This document shows positions 1 to 9,056 of a stretch of 52,318 bases of DNA, in pieces (within the stretch, counting starts at the first letter, position 1; each line of letters begins with the position of its first letter). The notes under the pieces are model-generated. The model ran no database searches and was not told the origin of the DNA. It saw only the letters and a program-made list of their open reading frames with translations. Source of the stretch: Bradyrhizobium tropiciagri (GTDB lineage: Bacteria; Pseudomonadota; Alphaproteobacteria; Rhizobiales; Xanthobacteraceae); NCBI RefSeq assembly GCF_001189845.1, contig NZ_LFLZ01000063.1, forward strand, positions 1 to 52,318, given 5' to 3'. The position numbers were made by a program, and so were the translations under genes.

Positions 1-446
1 ACCGTATTTGATTGTGAACGCGACCGTGGCCCCAGCGTCGTGCAACATTTGAGATTTGGGGTAATGGGTCCTGGCTTTCGCCAGGACGACGATGCGGACA
101 GCTCTCGATTCAAGCCGCCAAACAACGCGGTGTCATCACCCGAAAGCGGGTGATCCAGTATTCCAGAGACAGCAGTGCTTGAGCGAGAGGCCGCGGCGTA
201 CTAGTCAAGCCGGGCGATGACAGGTGAGGATGAGGACGCCGCAGCGCATTCCTGATTTGCCCGACGACGGAAGCGCTCATTTGCCGGTCGGGGTGATTTG
301 TCGCAGCCTTCTCCCCGCGTCATTCCGGGGCGCGCCTCTTGGCGCGAGCCCGGAATCCATTAGGCCGCATAGCTCGTGGAGAAATGGATTCCTGGTTCTC
401 GCCTCGCGAGCCCCGGAATTACGAAGGAAGGATTGCCTTGCTCGCC
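1..446. other. Gene-free left edge made of mosaic repeats
   Basis: No convincing gene lies here; the open frames present are short and have no recognisable domain. The stretch is a patchwork of short inverted motifs, for example GTCCTGG...CCAGGAC around 67-86 and ATCACCC...GGGTGAT around 135-153, followed by the larger element at 318-423. These resemble the short palindromic repeats that I recall filling intergenic space in Bradyrhizobium. The binding-protein gene at 447-1667 reads toward this stretch, so hairpins here could end its transcript. Confidence 0.6.
318..423. repeat. Palindromic intergenic repeat (CGTCATTCCGGGG type)
   Basis: The element opens with CGTCATTCCGGGGCGCG and closes with the near-complement CCCCGGAATTACG, with internal complementary pieces (GGAATCCAT / ATGGATTCC). 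It would fold as a long imperfect stem. It lies just past the stop of the 447-1667 gene. No protein is encoded. The repeat-family assignment is from memory of related genomes. Confidence 0.6.
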
Positions 447-1667
447 TCAATGCGCCTTGGCGACGTAGGGGCAACCGCCTTCATCGAGCGGACGGAACGC
501 CTGGTCGCCCGGCACTGTCGCGAGATACTCGTAGAGATCCCATTTGCTCTTGGACTCTTCCGGCTTCTTGATGCGCATCAGATACATGTCGTGCACCATG
601 CGGCCGTCCTCGCGCACGACGCCGTTCTGGGCGAAGAAATCATTCACCGGGGTTTTGCGCATCTGCGCGATCACGGTCTCGGAATCGACCGAGTTGGTCG
701 CGGCGACGGCCTTGAAGTAGTGCCTGAGCGCCGAGTTGACGCCGGCCTGGTACGCGGTCGGCATCGCGCCGTGGCGCTTGAAGAACTCCTGGGCAAATGC
801 GCGGGTCTCGGGCGTGCGATCCCAATAGAAGGAATCGGTGAACAGCAGATCGTGCGCATGCGCGAGGCCGAGCGCGGGCACGTCGGTGAGCGTCACCTGC
901 AGCGCGACGAGCTGCATGCTGGCGCGGATGTTGAACTCGTCGGCCTGCGACACCGCGTTGCGGAAGTCGGAGCCGGCATTGGCGAGCGCCAGGATCTTGG
1001 CGCCGGAGGACTGGGCCTGCAGCAGGAAGGACGAGAAATCGGCGGTGTCGAACGGATGGCGGACCGCCCCCATCACCTTGCCGCCGGCCGATGTGACGGC
1101 CTTGCTGGCGTCGCGCTCCAGCGCCTGGCCGAACGCATAGTCGGCCGTGAGGAAGAACCAGGGCGTGCCGCCGCGCGCAACCACGGCCTTCGCGGTGGCG
1201 TTCGAGGAAGCATAGGTGTCGTAAGTCCACTGCACGCTGGTCGGCGAGCATTGCTTGCCGGTGAGATCGGATGAACCGGAGCCCGAGATCAGGAACAGCT
1301 TCTTGCGTTCGCGCGTCACGGTCTGGATCGCGAGCGCCACCGCCGAATTGACGCCTTCGGCGATCACGTCGACGCCCTTGTTGTCGATCCAGTTGCGCAC
1401 GATGCCGGTGGCGACGTCAGGCTTGTTCTGGTGATCGGCCGAGATGATCTCGATCTTGCGTCCGGCGATCGTGCCGCCGATCTCTTCCGCAGCCATTTGC
1501 GCCGCAATCACCGATCCCGGGCCGTTGCCGTCGGAATATTGCCCGCTCATGTCGGTGATGATGCCGACACGTAGCACACCATCCTCCGCGCGAGCCGCGC
1601 CGGCGGCAAAGGAGAGACACACCGCAGCAATTGCGATCAGGACATGCGAGCGTTTCGTGATGGACAT
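447..1667 (-). CDS. ABC transporter substrate-binding protein, Leu/Ile/Val-binding (Peripla_BP_6) family
   Basis: This 406-aa protein is the periplasmic solute receptor of a branched-chain-amino-acid-type (HAAT) ABC importer. Residues 1-27 form a signal peptide (hydrophobic core ending in AGAARA). The mature start LRVGIITDMSGQYSDGNG is the typical first strand of the type I periplasmic-binding fold, and the two-lobe domain runs to the end. The start is set at 1667, where the signal peptide begins; an ATG 45 nt upstream only adds a polar tail. It lies 244 nt after the second amidase and could be the last gene of gntR-amidase-amidase-SBP. No permease or ATPase partner of this class is adjacent. 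The ligand is unknown; the context suggests an amide or the acid it yields. Confidence 0.88.
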   Translation of the reverse strand: MSITKRSHVLIAIAAVCLSFAAGAARAEDGVLRVGIITDMSGQYSDGNGPGSVIAAQMAAEEIGGTIAGRKIEIISADHQNKPDVATGIVRNWIDNKGVDVIAEGVNSAVALAIQTVTRERKKLFLISGSGSSDLTGKQCSPTSVQWTYDTYASSNATAKAVVARGGTPWFFLTADYAFGQALERDASKAVTSAGGKVMGAVRHPFDTADFSSFLLQAQSSGAKILALANAGSDFRNAVSQADEFNIRASMQLVALQVTLTDVPALGLAHAHDLLFTDSFYWDRTPETRAFAQEFFKRHGAMPTAYQAGVNSALRHYFKAVAATNSVDSETVIAQMRKTPVNDFFAQNGVVREDGRMVHDMYLMRIKKPEESKSKWDLYEYLATVPGDQAFRPLDEGGCPYVAKAH

Positions 1668-1911
1668 TTCGTTCCCAGGGATTCGGATGGTTCGGACGAT
1701 CTCCTGAAGCAATCAGGGATCGCCGACAACCCCGCTGGCCGGCATGGCGCTCTGCGAATCCGCGATCAAAATTCCGGGAGGAGGAACACGGCAGCGGCGC
1801 GGGCTTACGCTCCTCGCTAATCATGCGAACGCCGCGACGAGATTTCGCCGCGGCGTTCCTTGGGACGTACGATTGGACGAATCGGCAATGCGAGATGGCG
1901 CCGAGATCGCC

Positions 1912-3342
1912 TCAGCGCCGCTCCCACAATTGCCTTGTGAGGATGCCGACCTTGCGCTCGATCGCCTCGGCGGCATCGAGACACATATCCTCGCGATAGC
2001 GCGAGCCGACGATCTGGACGCCGACCGGCACGCCCTCATGCAGGCCGACCGGCACCACGGCCGCCGGCAGCCCAAGCACGTTGATCGACGAGATGAAGCG
2101 CAGATCGTTCCAGAACAACTCCTTGACGCGCTGGTCGCCACCGAGATCGGCATTGACCTCCGGCGTCTTGCGCACCGAGGTCGGTGTCAGCACCAGCGGA
2201 TATTGTTCGAGGAACGTCATCCAGTTCCTGATGTGACGGGACCGCTCGGCGATCGCCTTCATGTAGCCGGCCTGATCGAGCGGGTTCGCCAGCGCCATGA
2301 AGCCGTGGAACGTCTTCTGGAAGTCGGCGCTGGTGGTCGCCAGCATCTGGTCCTGCTGCAACACGCGGGTCTCGGTCATGATCAGGTCGCACCAGAGCTG
2401 CCAGACCTTGTTGAGATCGGGCACCTCGACCTCGCTGACCGCATAGCCGGCATCGGCCAGATGATCGGCCGCCTTGCGTTGGAGCGCGATCACGCCGCGA
2501 TCGGTCGCCATGTCCTCCGGGATCTTCGCGAGCGCGACCTTGACCGGTGCGGCGGGCTTCGGCCCCGTCAATGGCGCCGGCACATACCAGGGATCGCGCG
2601 GGTCGCGCTGCGCCATCACCTCGAGGCCGAGGCGGACGTCAGCGACGTGGCGCGCCAGCGGTCCCTGCGACGACATGAACTGCGCCATCAGCGGCCGCTC
2701 TGCCGTGGCTGAGGGATTGAATGCCGGAATCCGGCCCTGGGTCGGCTTGATGGTGGCGATGCCGTTGCAATGCGCCGGCCAGCGCAGCGAGCCGCCGATG
2801 TCGTTGCCATGCGCGATGGTGCCGATGCCGGCCGCGATCGACGCGCCGGCGCCGCCCGATGACCCGCCGCAGGTCACGTCCGCGTTCCAGGGATTGCGCG
2901 TCAGGCCGTGCAGCGGGTTGTCGGTGAAGCCGCGCAGCGAGAATTCCGGCGTGTTGGTCAGGCCGATGATGATGGCGCCGGCCTTCTTGAGATTGGCCGT
3001 CACCGGCGAGTCGCCCGGGGCGATGTTGTCCTTGAAGGCGACCACGCCGTTCGAATTGGCCTGGCCCTCGACGTCGATGTTGATCTTGATCGTGACCGGC
3101 ACGCCGTGCAGCGGTCCGACGGCGCCGCCCTTCCCTTTGCTCGCCGCCAGCGCCGCATCCGCCGCCTTGGCGGCCTGCATCGCCGATACGCCGAGATCGA
3201 CGACGACGGCGTTGAGCGCCGGGTTGGCCTCCTGCATGCGGTCGAGATGGGCGCGAACCACCTGCTCCGAGGTCGCCTCGCCGTTCCTGATCGCCGCCGC
3301 CGTGTCCACGGCGGACCATTGCCAGATCGGTGTCTTCGTCAC
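1912..3342 (-). CDS. Amidase (amidase-signature family)
   Basis: This 476-aa cytoplasmic hydrolase of the amidase-signature family cleaves a carboxamide to acid and ammonia by a Ser-cisSer-Lys mechanism. The triad is visible: Lys86 in GVPVTIK, cis-Ser in CGGSSGG at about 159-164, and the nucleophile Ser185 in DIGGSLRWP. The length is normal for the family. The start is GTG at 3342, preceded by GGGAGG 8 nt upstream. It follows the paralogous amidase by 40 nt, so the two are probably co-transcribed. The substrate is not predictable. GatA is unlikely because no gatB or gatC is present. Confidence 0.9.
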   Translation of the reverse strand: MTKTPIWQWSAVDTAAAIRNGEATSEQVVRAHLDRMQEANPALNAVVVDLGVSAMQAAKAADAALAASKGKGGAVGPLHGVPVTIKINIDVEGQANSNGVVAFKDNIAPGDSPVTANLKKAGAIIIGLTNTPEFSLRGFTDNPLHGLTRNPWNADVTCGGSSGGAGASIAAGIGTIAHGNDIGGSLRWPAHCNGIATIKPTQGRIPAFNPSATAERPLMAQFMSSQGPLARHVADVRLGLEVMAQRDPRDPWYVPAPLTGPKPAAPVKVALAKIPEDMATDRGVIALQRKAADHLADAGYAVSEVEVPDLNKVWQLWCDLIMTETRVLQQDQMLATTSADFQKTFHGFMALANPLDQAGYMKAIAERSRHIRNWMTFLEQYPLVLTPTSVRKTPEVNADLGGDQRVKELFWNDLRFISSINVLGLPAAVVPVGLHEGVPVGVQIVGSRYREDMCLDAAEAIERKVGILTRQLWERR

Positions 3343-3382
3343 GTGGTATTCCTCCCGTTATGTTAGGTGCTTTGTTGTTGGT

Positions 3383-4801
3383 TCAGTCGCGCGGATCGAT
3401 CGGCGTCAGCGTCGACGCACGCGCCTCGATCACCTCGGCGACGGCGAGACAGACATCCTCGCGGAAGCGGCCGGCGATCACCTGCACGCCGACCGGCACG
3501 CCGCCGGCGGTCCCTGTCGGCACCACGACCGACGGAAAGCCGAGCGCAGGCACCGCAAGCAGCGGCCGCTGCGCGTCGAGCAGCGCGTGCACCACATCAG
3601 CGTCTTCCTGATCCTGATCGAAGCGGAACGGCAGTTGCGCCGAGACCGGCAGGATGATGACCGGGCAGCGCTCCTGGAACAGCTGCCAGGCCCGCACGAT
3701 GGCGAGCCGCTGCTCGAAGCAGGCCAGCACCTGATCGCCATCGAGCTCGGGCGCATACGCAATATGGCCCTCGAGATTGTAGCGGCTCCGATCGTCGCCG
3801 AATTTGCGGATCATCGGCGCCAGCACGCGCCGCTCTTCATTGATGACCAGGCGATGCCAGAGATCGGCAGCCTCGGCGAGCCGCGGCGGGGTGGTCTCCT
3901 CCACGGCAAAGCCGGCCTCCGCGAGCCAGCGTCCGGCGGCGCGGACCGCGGCGTTCACCTCCGGCGCCTCGTCGCCGAACGGCGCCGGCGCGATCGCAAC
4001 CCCGATCGGCCGCTCGAGCGGCGCACCTTGCAGCGGCACCGGCAGCCAGGTGCCGTCGCGCGCATCCGCCTGTGCCATTGCGGCGAGGCCGGCGCGCAGA
4101 TCGGCGATCGAGCGCGCGAGCGGCCCCTGCACCGACATCATCTGCGCCGTGATCGGACGATCGCTGGTGGCTGACGGATTGAAGGCTGGGATCCGTCCCG
4201 GCGTCGGACGCAGGCCGGCGACGCCGCAGGCGTAAGCGGGATAGCGGATCGAGCCGCCGAAATCATTGCCGTGTGCGATCGCGCCCATGCCGGAAGCGAC
4301 CGCCGACGCGGCGCCGCCGCTGGAGCCGCCCGGCGTCAGCCGGCGGCCCCACGGATTATAGGTCGCGCCATGCAGATCGTTGTTGGTGAACCAGCGGTGC
4401 GAGAACGCCGGCGTGTTGGTGCGACCGACAATGACGGCGCCAGCCTTGCGAAGATTCGCGACCACCGGGCTGTCCTCGGTGGCGATGACGTCGCGGAAGG
4501 CGACGACGCCGTTGGTGGTGGCGTGACCGCGCTGATCGACATTGACCTTGATCGTGACCGGCACGCCGTGCAGTGCGCCGAGCTCCGCGCCGGATTTCAC
4601 CGCGGCGTCCGCGGTATCCGCGGCGGCCAGGGCCTCATCCGCCAGCACCTCGACAATGGCGTTCAACGCCGGATTGACTGCGGCGATGCGGTAGAGGCTG
4701 GACTGCACGGCGTCCCGGCTGGAAATCGCACGCGTTGCGATCGCGCGCGCCAGGTCGACGGCCGACCAACTCCACAACTCATTCTCGCGCCGCGTGACCA
4801 T
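3383..4801 (-). CDS. Amidase (amidase-signature family), tandem paralogue
   Basis: This 472-aa amidase-signature enzyme is clearly related to its neighbour at 1912-3342: both start with a (W)SWSAVD / (W)QWSAVD segment and share GVPVTIK and the Gly/Ser signature. The triad is Lys85, cis-Ser160/161 in PGGSSGG, and Ser184 in DFGGSIRYP. ATG 4801 is chosen because GGAGG lies 7-8 nt upstream; a Met five codons earlier lacks this. It begins 44 nt after the gntR stop, which fits one operon. Divergence between the two copies suggests different amide substrates or two steps on a diamide (inference). Confidence 0.9.
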   Translation of the reverse strand: MVTRRENELWSWSAVDLARAIATRAISSRDAVQSSLYRIAAVNPALNAIVEVLADEALAAADTADAAVKSGAELGALHGVPVTIKVNVDQRGHATTNGVVAFRDVIATEDSPVVANLRKAGAVIVGRTNTPAFSHRWFTNNDLHGATYNPWGRRLTPGGSSGGAASAVASGMGAIAHGNDFGGSIRYPAYACGVAGLRPTPGRIPAFNPSATSDRPITAQMMSVQGPLARSIADLRAGLAAMAQADARDGTWLPVPLQGAPLERPIGVAIAPAPFGDEAPEVNAAVRAAGRWLAEAGFAVEETTPPRLAEAADLWHRLVINEERRVLAPMIRKFGDDRSRYNLEGHIAYAPELDGDQVLACFEQRLAIVRAWQLFQERCPVIILPVSAQLPFRFDQDQEDADVVHALLDAQRPLLAVPALGFPSVVVPTGTAGGVPVGVQVIAGRFREDVCLAVAEVIEARASTLTPIDPRD

Positions 4802-4845
4802 TGTTGTTTCCTCCAACGCGTGATGCAGCAGTCTGCCGATGCGGT

Positions 4846-5640
4846 TCAGTCGAGCCGCAACGGCTGGTGAAAGACGGGCAGATCCATGCGCCGGTCTTCC
4901 GCGGGGACGACCACGGTTTCGGCGCTCAGCACATGATCGAGCATCACGCGCCGCGCGCGCGCCGCGTTGCCGGAGCGGAACGCAGCCATCAGGCGCTTGT
5001 GAAACTCGATGTTCTCGCAGGTGAAGCTGGATGCGAATTCCTGCACGCCGAGCTTGCTGATCAGATGGCGGATCGCCTCGTTGACGAAGCGGGCGACCAG
5101 GCCGAGCAGCGGATTGGGACAGGCCTCGATCAGGATGTCGTGGAAGTCGATCTCGGCGTGACGGTGATGCTCCCAGTCCTCCACGCCGCCGGGATGATGC
5201 TCCTGGACCGCGATCGCCTTGTCGAGCGCCTTGAAATGCTCCGCCGTGAGGTGGCCGACCACGCTGAAGGCGAGCTCCGGCTCGATCAGGCGGCGGATCT
5301 GGTAGATCTGCGCCGTAGAGATCGACTGGAAATAGAAGTAGTTGCTGAGCAGGCCGACGATCCGGTTGATCGACACCGGCGCCACCCGCGCGCCGCCGCC
5401 GGGACCGGTGGTGTTCTGCACCAGCCCCTGCACTTCCAACGATTTGAGCGCCTCGCGGATGGTCGAGCGGCTGCAGCCGAACATCTCGATCAGTTCGGAT
5501 TCCTGCGGCAGCCGGTCGTTCGGCTGCAAGCCGGCCTGGAAGATGTGGCTGCGGATCAGGTCGGCAACCGCGTCCGACCGCTTGCGCTTGATCGAAGCGC
5601 GCCGCGACGGGTCCAGGGACGGAAGGGTCGATTTATCCAT
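4846..5640 (-). CDS. GntR-family transcriptional regulator, FadR/FCD subfamily
   Basis: This 264-aa DNA-binding regulator has an N-terminal winged HTH (about 22-85; recognition helix region around SRSTIREALKSLEVQGLV) and an all-helical FCD ligand domain (about 100-225). The FCD metal or ligand-binding His residues are plausible in HAEIDFHDILIEA and in FHKRLMAA. It heads the amidase genes and probably controls them and itself. ATG 5640 directly abuts a perfect 14-bp palindrome (5641-5654), so translation has no visible Shine-Dalgarno and may be leaderless. Upstream in-frame Met codons would put the palindrome inside the gene. The effector is unknown, perhaps an organic acid or amide. Confidence 0.88.
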   Translation of the reverse strand: MDKSTLPSLDPSRRASIKRKRSDAVADLIRSHIFQAGLQPNDRLPQESELIEMFGCSRSTIREALKSLEVQGLVQNTTGPGGGARVAPVSINRIVGLLSNYFYFQSISTAQIYQIRRLIEPELAFSVVGHLTAEHFKALDKAIAVQEHHPGGVEDWEHHRHAEIDFHDILIEACPNPLLGLVARFVNEAIRHLISKLGVQEFASSFTCENIEFHKRLMAAFRSGNAARARRVMLDHVLSAETVVVPAEDRRMDLPVFHQPLRLD

Positions 5641-5654
5641 TTTATGATCATAAA
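5641..5654. promoter_or_regulatory. Perfect palindrome, probable GntR operator
   Basis: TTTATGATCATAAA is a perfect 14-bp palindrome touching the gntR start codon. Palindromes of this size next to their own gene are usual for FadR-type regulators, so autoregulation is likely. The assignment rests on position and symmetry only. Confidence 0.55.
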
Positions 5655-5702
5655 TAGGATCGAGACGGCTTGGCAAGGGGCGATCGCCCCAAAGGGCCAT
5701 CG

Positions 5703-5726
5703 TGCCCCGGGGGCTCATCCCGGGCA
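5703..5726. terminator. Possible hairpin after the aapQM operon
   Basis: TGCCCCGGG and CCCGGGCA form an imperfect stem around a short loop, 45 nt past the repaired aapM stop and upstream of gntR. No U-tract follows. It could end aapQM transcripts or may be only a fragment of the intergenic repeats. Confidence 0.3.
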
Positions 5727-5770
5727 TGACGGCAGACCAAACATTTGAGGAATTGGCGAGCGACGATCGC

Positions 5771-6891
5771 TCAGTTGGTTCCGCGTTGCGCCTCGAGGCT
5801 GCGGCTGTAGCGCGACATCGCAAAGCAGAACACGAAGTAGATCACGCCGACGAAGACATAGACCTCGACGCTGAACGACTGCAGGCCGGGTCGACGATCG
5901 CGGTCTTGGCGGTCGTCAAGAGGTCGAAGATGCCGATGATCAGGACGAGACTGGTGTCCTTGAAGAAGGCGATGAAGGTGTTGACCAGCGGCGGGATGAC
6001 GTGGCGGATCGCCTGCGGCAGCACGATCAGCGCGTGCTTCTGCCAATAGGACAGGCCGAGCGCATCCCCCGCTTCATACTGTCCGCGCGGCACCGCCTGC
6101 AGGCCGCCGCGCACCACTTCGGCAAGGTAGGCGCCGGCATAGAGGATGAAGGCGATCTGCGCACGCAAGAGTTTGTCGATGTTGACGCCGTCAGGCATGA
6201 ACAGCGGGAACATCACGCTCGCCATGAACAACAGGCTGATCAGCGGCACGCCGCGGATCAATTCGACATAGAGCACGCAGAGCGAGCGGATCGCCGGCAG
6301 TTTCGAGCGGCGGCCCAGCGCGACGAGGATGCCGAGCGGGAAGCCGAACGCCAGGCCGAAGGTCGCAAGGATCAGCGTCACCGGCAAGCCGCCCCAGCGG
6401 TCCTGCGTGACAAAGGACAGGCCAAGGAAGCCGCCCCACATCAGGCAACCGATCACGATCAGGGCTGCGGCCCACAGCAGGAACAGCTCCTTGCGCCAGA
6501 AGCTGCGGCGGCTCGATACCGCGAATAGCGCGATGAAGATCACGACCGCGAGCGCCGGCCGCCACTGCTCGTCGAATGGATAGGTGCCGAACAGGATGAA
6601 GCGATACTTCTCCGGCACGACGGCCCAGCAGGCGCCGACGCCGCGCAGCGCGCGGCAGGCGCTGCTGTCGTTGCCGGAGACGATCCAGACCGCGTTGGCG
6701 ATGCCCCATTGCCAGAGGCCGATGCACGCCTTGCCGAGCAGGAACAGCAGGAGCAGCGTCATGATGCTCGAGGGGATCGAGGCGAACAGATTGGCGCGCA
6801 GCCACGCTGTGAGCTGGCCGCCGAGCGCCTGCGGTGCGGGGCGCGGACCGATCGGCAATGGATCCTGCGGCAGATGGGCGACCGAGCTCAT
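5771..6891 (-). pseudogene. aapM: Amino-acid ABC transporter permease, AapM-type, with one-base frameshift near the C-terminus
   Basis: This is an inner-membrane permease of the polar amino-acid (HisM/AapM) family, about 373 aa if the frame is repaired. Reading starts at ATG 6891 (one base after the aapQ stop), passes the conserved permease loop (EVVRGGLQAVPRGQ, then EAGDALGLSYWQ), and reaches IVDP at about 5887. There the frame runs out into a nonsense tail that stops at 5842. The expected ending, LQSFSVEVYVFVGVIYFVF with the last membrane helix and ...LEAQRGTN, continues in another frame to a stop at 5771. One base is missing at 5884-5889 (CCGGC where CCGGGC is expected). It is either a recent mutation removing the last helix or a sequencing error. 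Confidence 0.82.
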
Positions 6892-6892
6892 G

Positions 6893-8080
6893 TCAGCGCT
6901 CCACCAGCGCGATGCGCGCATTGTACCAGTTCATGAACAGGCTGATGCCGAGGCTGATGGTGAGGAACACCATCATGATCAGCGCGATCGACTCGATCGC
7001 CTGCCCGGTCTGGTTCAGCGTGGTGTTGGCGACCGAGACGATGTCCTGGTAGCCGACCGCGACTGCGAGCGAGGAGTTTTTCGTCAGGTTCAGGTACTGG
7101 CTCGTCATCGGCGGAATGATGACGCGCAGCGCCTGCGGCAGCACGATGTGCTGCAACACGAAGCTGCGCTTCAGCCCGAGCGCCTTGGCGGCGTCCGACT
7201 GGCCGCGCGGCACCGCCTGGATGCCGCTACGCACGATTTCCGCAATAAAGGCCGAGGTGTAGGTGACGAGCGCGATCAGCAGCGCGAAATACTCCGGCGC
7301 CAGGGTCAGCCCGCCGACGAAGTTGAAGCCGCGCAGCTCCGGCAGCGTGATGCTCCAGCTCGCGCCCGAGAGGAACGACACCAGCGCGGGCAGCGCGACG
7401 ACGAGACCGAGCGCATAGGGCCAGGCCGGCCGCGCCCGGCCATCCAGCATCTGCTGCGCGATCAGGCGGCGCCTGACGAAAGTGAAGACGATCAGGCCTG
7501 CGACCAGCGCAAGGATGGTCCACCAATTGGCCTCATGCAGCGGGACCGACGGCAGGATCAGCCCGCGATTGGAGAGATAGACGCCCTCGACCGGCTTCCA
7601 GGCCTGGCGCGCCGCCGGCAGGCCCTGCATCAGCACGTACCAGAACAAAAGCTGCAGCAAGAGCGGCAGGTCGCGCAGCACCTCGACATAGACGGCGGCG
7701 AGCCGCGCCAGGAGCCAGTTCGACGACAGCCGCGCGATGCCGACCAGCGTGCCGATCACGGTCGCCAGCACGATGCCGATCACCGCGACGCGCAGCGTGT
7801 TGACGATGCCGACGATGAAGGCCCGCAGGTAAGTGTCCTTCGGCGTGTAGTCGATCCAGCTGTCGGCGATCGGCATGCCGGCTTCGCGGCCGAGGAAGGC
7901 GAAGCCGGTCGAGATGCGCCGTACCGAGAGATTATGGATCGCGTTCGACCACAGGAAGGCGACGACAGCGACCGCGATTCCGACCACCAGGACCTGCCAG
8001 AACAACCCGGCGACGCGGGGATCGCTGAGCGAAAGCCGCCAGGGCCGGGCGGGAGGGCGTTTCGGCGTCGATGTCGTCAC
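6893..8080 (-). CDS. aapQ: Amino-acid ABC transporter permease, AapQ-type
   Basis: This 395-aa inner-membrane permease of the general L-amino-acid transporter family pairs with AapM. It has an N-terminal helix (about 27-50), a long extracytoplasmic insert typical of AapQ, and the BPD_transp_1 core with AEIVRSGIQAVPRGQSDAAK, the EAA-like loop that contacts the ATPase. The start is uncertain. GTG 8080 is preferred because GGGAT lies about 9 nt upstream; ATG 8116 and ATG 8149 are in frame, but 8149 lies inside the inverted repeat of the promoter region. The stop is one base from the aapM start, so the two permeases are translationally linked. The partner receptor (10455-11465) is on the other side of rpiR. 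Confidence 0.87.
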   Translation of the reverse strand: MTTSTPKRPPARPWRLSLSDPRVAGLFWQVLVVGIAVAVVAFLWSNAIHNLSVRRISTGFAFLGREAGMPIADSWIDYTPKDTYLRAFIVGIVNTLRVAVIGIVLATVIGTLVGIARLSSNWLLARLAAVYVEVLRDLPLLLQLLFWYVLMQGLPAARQAWKPVEGVYLSNRGLILPSVPLHEANWWTILALVAGLIVFTFVRRRLIAQQMLDGRARPAWPYALGLVVALPALVSFLSGASWSITLPELRGFNFVGGLTLAPEYFALLIALVTYTSAFIAEIVRSGIQAVPRGQSDAAKALGLKRSFVLQHIVLPQALRVIIPPMTSQYLNLTKNSSLAVAVGYQDIVSVANTTLNQTGQAIESIALIMMVFLTISLGISLFMNWYNARIALVER

Positions 8081-8134
8081 AGCACAGGATCCCAATGAGA
8101 AGCGATCTTCTGCCATGCGCTTTTCTGCGCGCGT

Positions 8135-8171
8135 CATATGTTGCACCAAATTAACAACTGTGCAACATATG
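8135..8171. promoter_or_regulatory. 12-bp-arm inverted repeat in the aapQ/rpiR divergent promoter
   Basis: CATATGTTGCAC (8135-8146) and its exact complement GTGCAACATATG (8160-8171) are separated by 13 AT-rich bases. The site fills the gap between two divergent genes and ends 4 nt before the rpiR ATG. Its symmetry and position fit the RpiR operator controlling both directions. No Shine-Dalgarno separates it from rpiR. Confidence 0.65.
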
Positions 8172-8175
8172 TTTC

Positions 8176-9051
8176 ATGGCCCAGGCTCAGCCGAAACCAT
8201 CGCCCCTCAACGAATTGTGCAGCGCGCTGCCGTCGCTGCCGATGCGGTTGCAGGAGGTCGGCCGGTTCGTCGCCGCCAATGATTACGACGCCACCACCCG
8301 CTCGATGCGCGAGCTTGCCTCCGTCGCCGGCGCCGATCCAGCTTCTTTCACTCGTCTGGCAAAGGCGCTTGGCTATTCCGGCTGGGACGAATTGCGCGCT
8401 GCACTCACCGAGGCGCGCAGGCCAGCGCAGGGTTCCCCGTTCTCCGGCCGCGCCAAGAGCCGCCGCGGCGGGCCGAATGCCGATGTCAAACTGGTGCACG
8501 ACAAGCTCGAGGCGGAAGCTGCGGGCCTTGCGCGGATTTCCGCGAACGCGATTGCCGACGCCGCGCGTGCGCTGCACACGGCCAACCGGATCTGGATCAC
8601 GGGATTTCGCAGCTGCCGCAGCGTTGCGGAACTGCTCACCTATCAGCTCCGCCTGTTCCGGCCCGATGCCGTGCAGCTGGTCGGCGGTTCCGGCCCGTTC
8701 GATCTCGACCACGGTGCCTTCCGTGCGGACGACGCGGTGGTCGTGATCGGCTTTGCGCCCTACACCCTGGTCAGCGTCGAGACGGCGCGTGCGGCGCATG
8801 AGGCGCGCGCCACGCTGATCGCAATCGCCGACACGATCGCAGCGCCAATGGCCGAGGGCGCCGATCACCTGCTGCTGTTCGAGGCCGCCTCCTCGCCCGG
8901 CTTCTTCCCCAGTCTCACGGGCGCGATCGCGGTGGCGCAGTCGCTCGCCGCCGTCGCCTTCACGCTGGGCGGCGCCGGGGCAAAACGCAAGCTGGAGGAG
9001 ACCGAGGCCAGGCTTGCCAAGATGTCGCAATACACTGTCGAGAAAGGATGA
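8176..9051 (+). CDS. MurR/RpiR-family transcriptional regulator
   Basis: This 291-aa regulator has an N-terminal HTH_6 domain (about 11-80, with LASVAGADPASFTRLAKALG as the helix-turn-helix) and a C-terminal SIS domain (about 118-250, starting ANRIWITGFRSCRSVAELL) that normally binds a phosphorylated sugar or related ligand. It is divergent from aapQM and overlaps the following aminotransferase region, so it probably reports on the metabolite handled by the transporter and enzymes. An amino-acid-linked ligand would be less usual for a SIS domain. The start at 8176 keeps the complete HTH; it lies 4 nt from the operator-like repeat, so the message may be nearly leaderless. Confidence 0.88.
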   Translation: MAQAQPKPSPLNELCSALPSLPMRLQEVGRFVAANDYDATTRSMRELASVAGADPASFTRLAKALGYSGWDELRAALTEARRPAQGSPFSGRAKSRRGGPNADVKLVHDKLEAEAAGLARISANAIADAARALHTANRIWITGFRSCRSVAELLTYQLRLFRPDAVQLVGGSGPFDLDHGAFRADDAVVVIGFAPYTLVSVETARAAHEARATLIAIADTIAAPMAEGADHLLLFEAASSPGFFPSLTGAIAVAQSLAAVAFTLGGAGAKRKLEETEARLAKMSQYTVEKG

Positions 9052-9056
9052 CCGTC

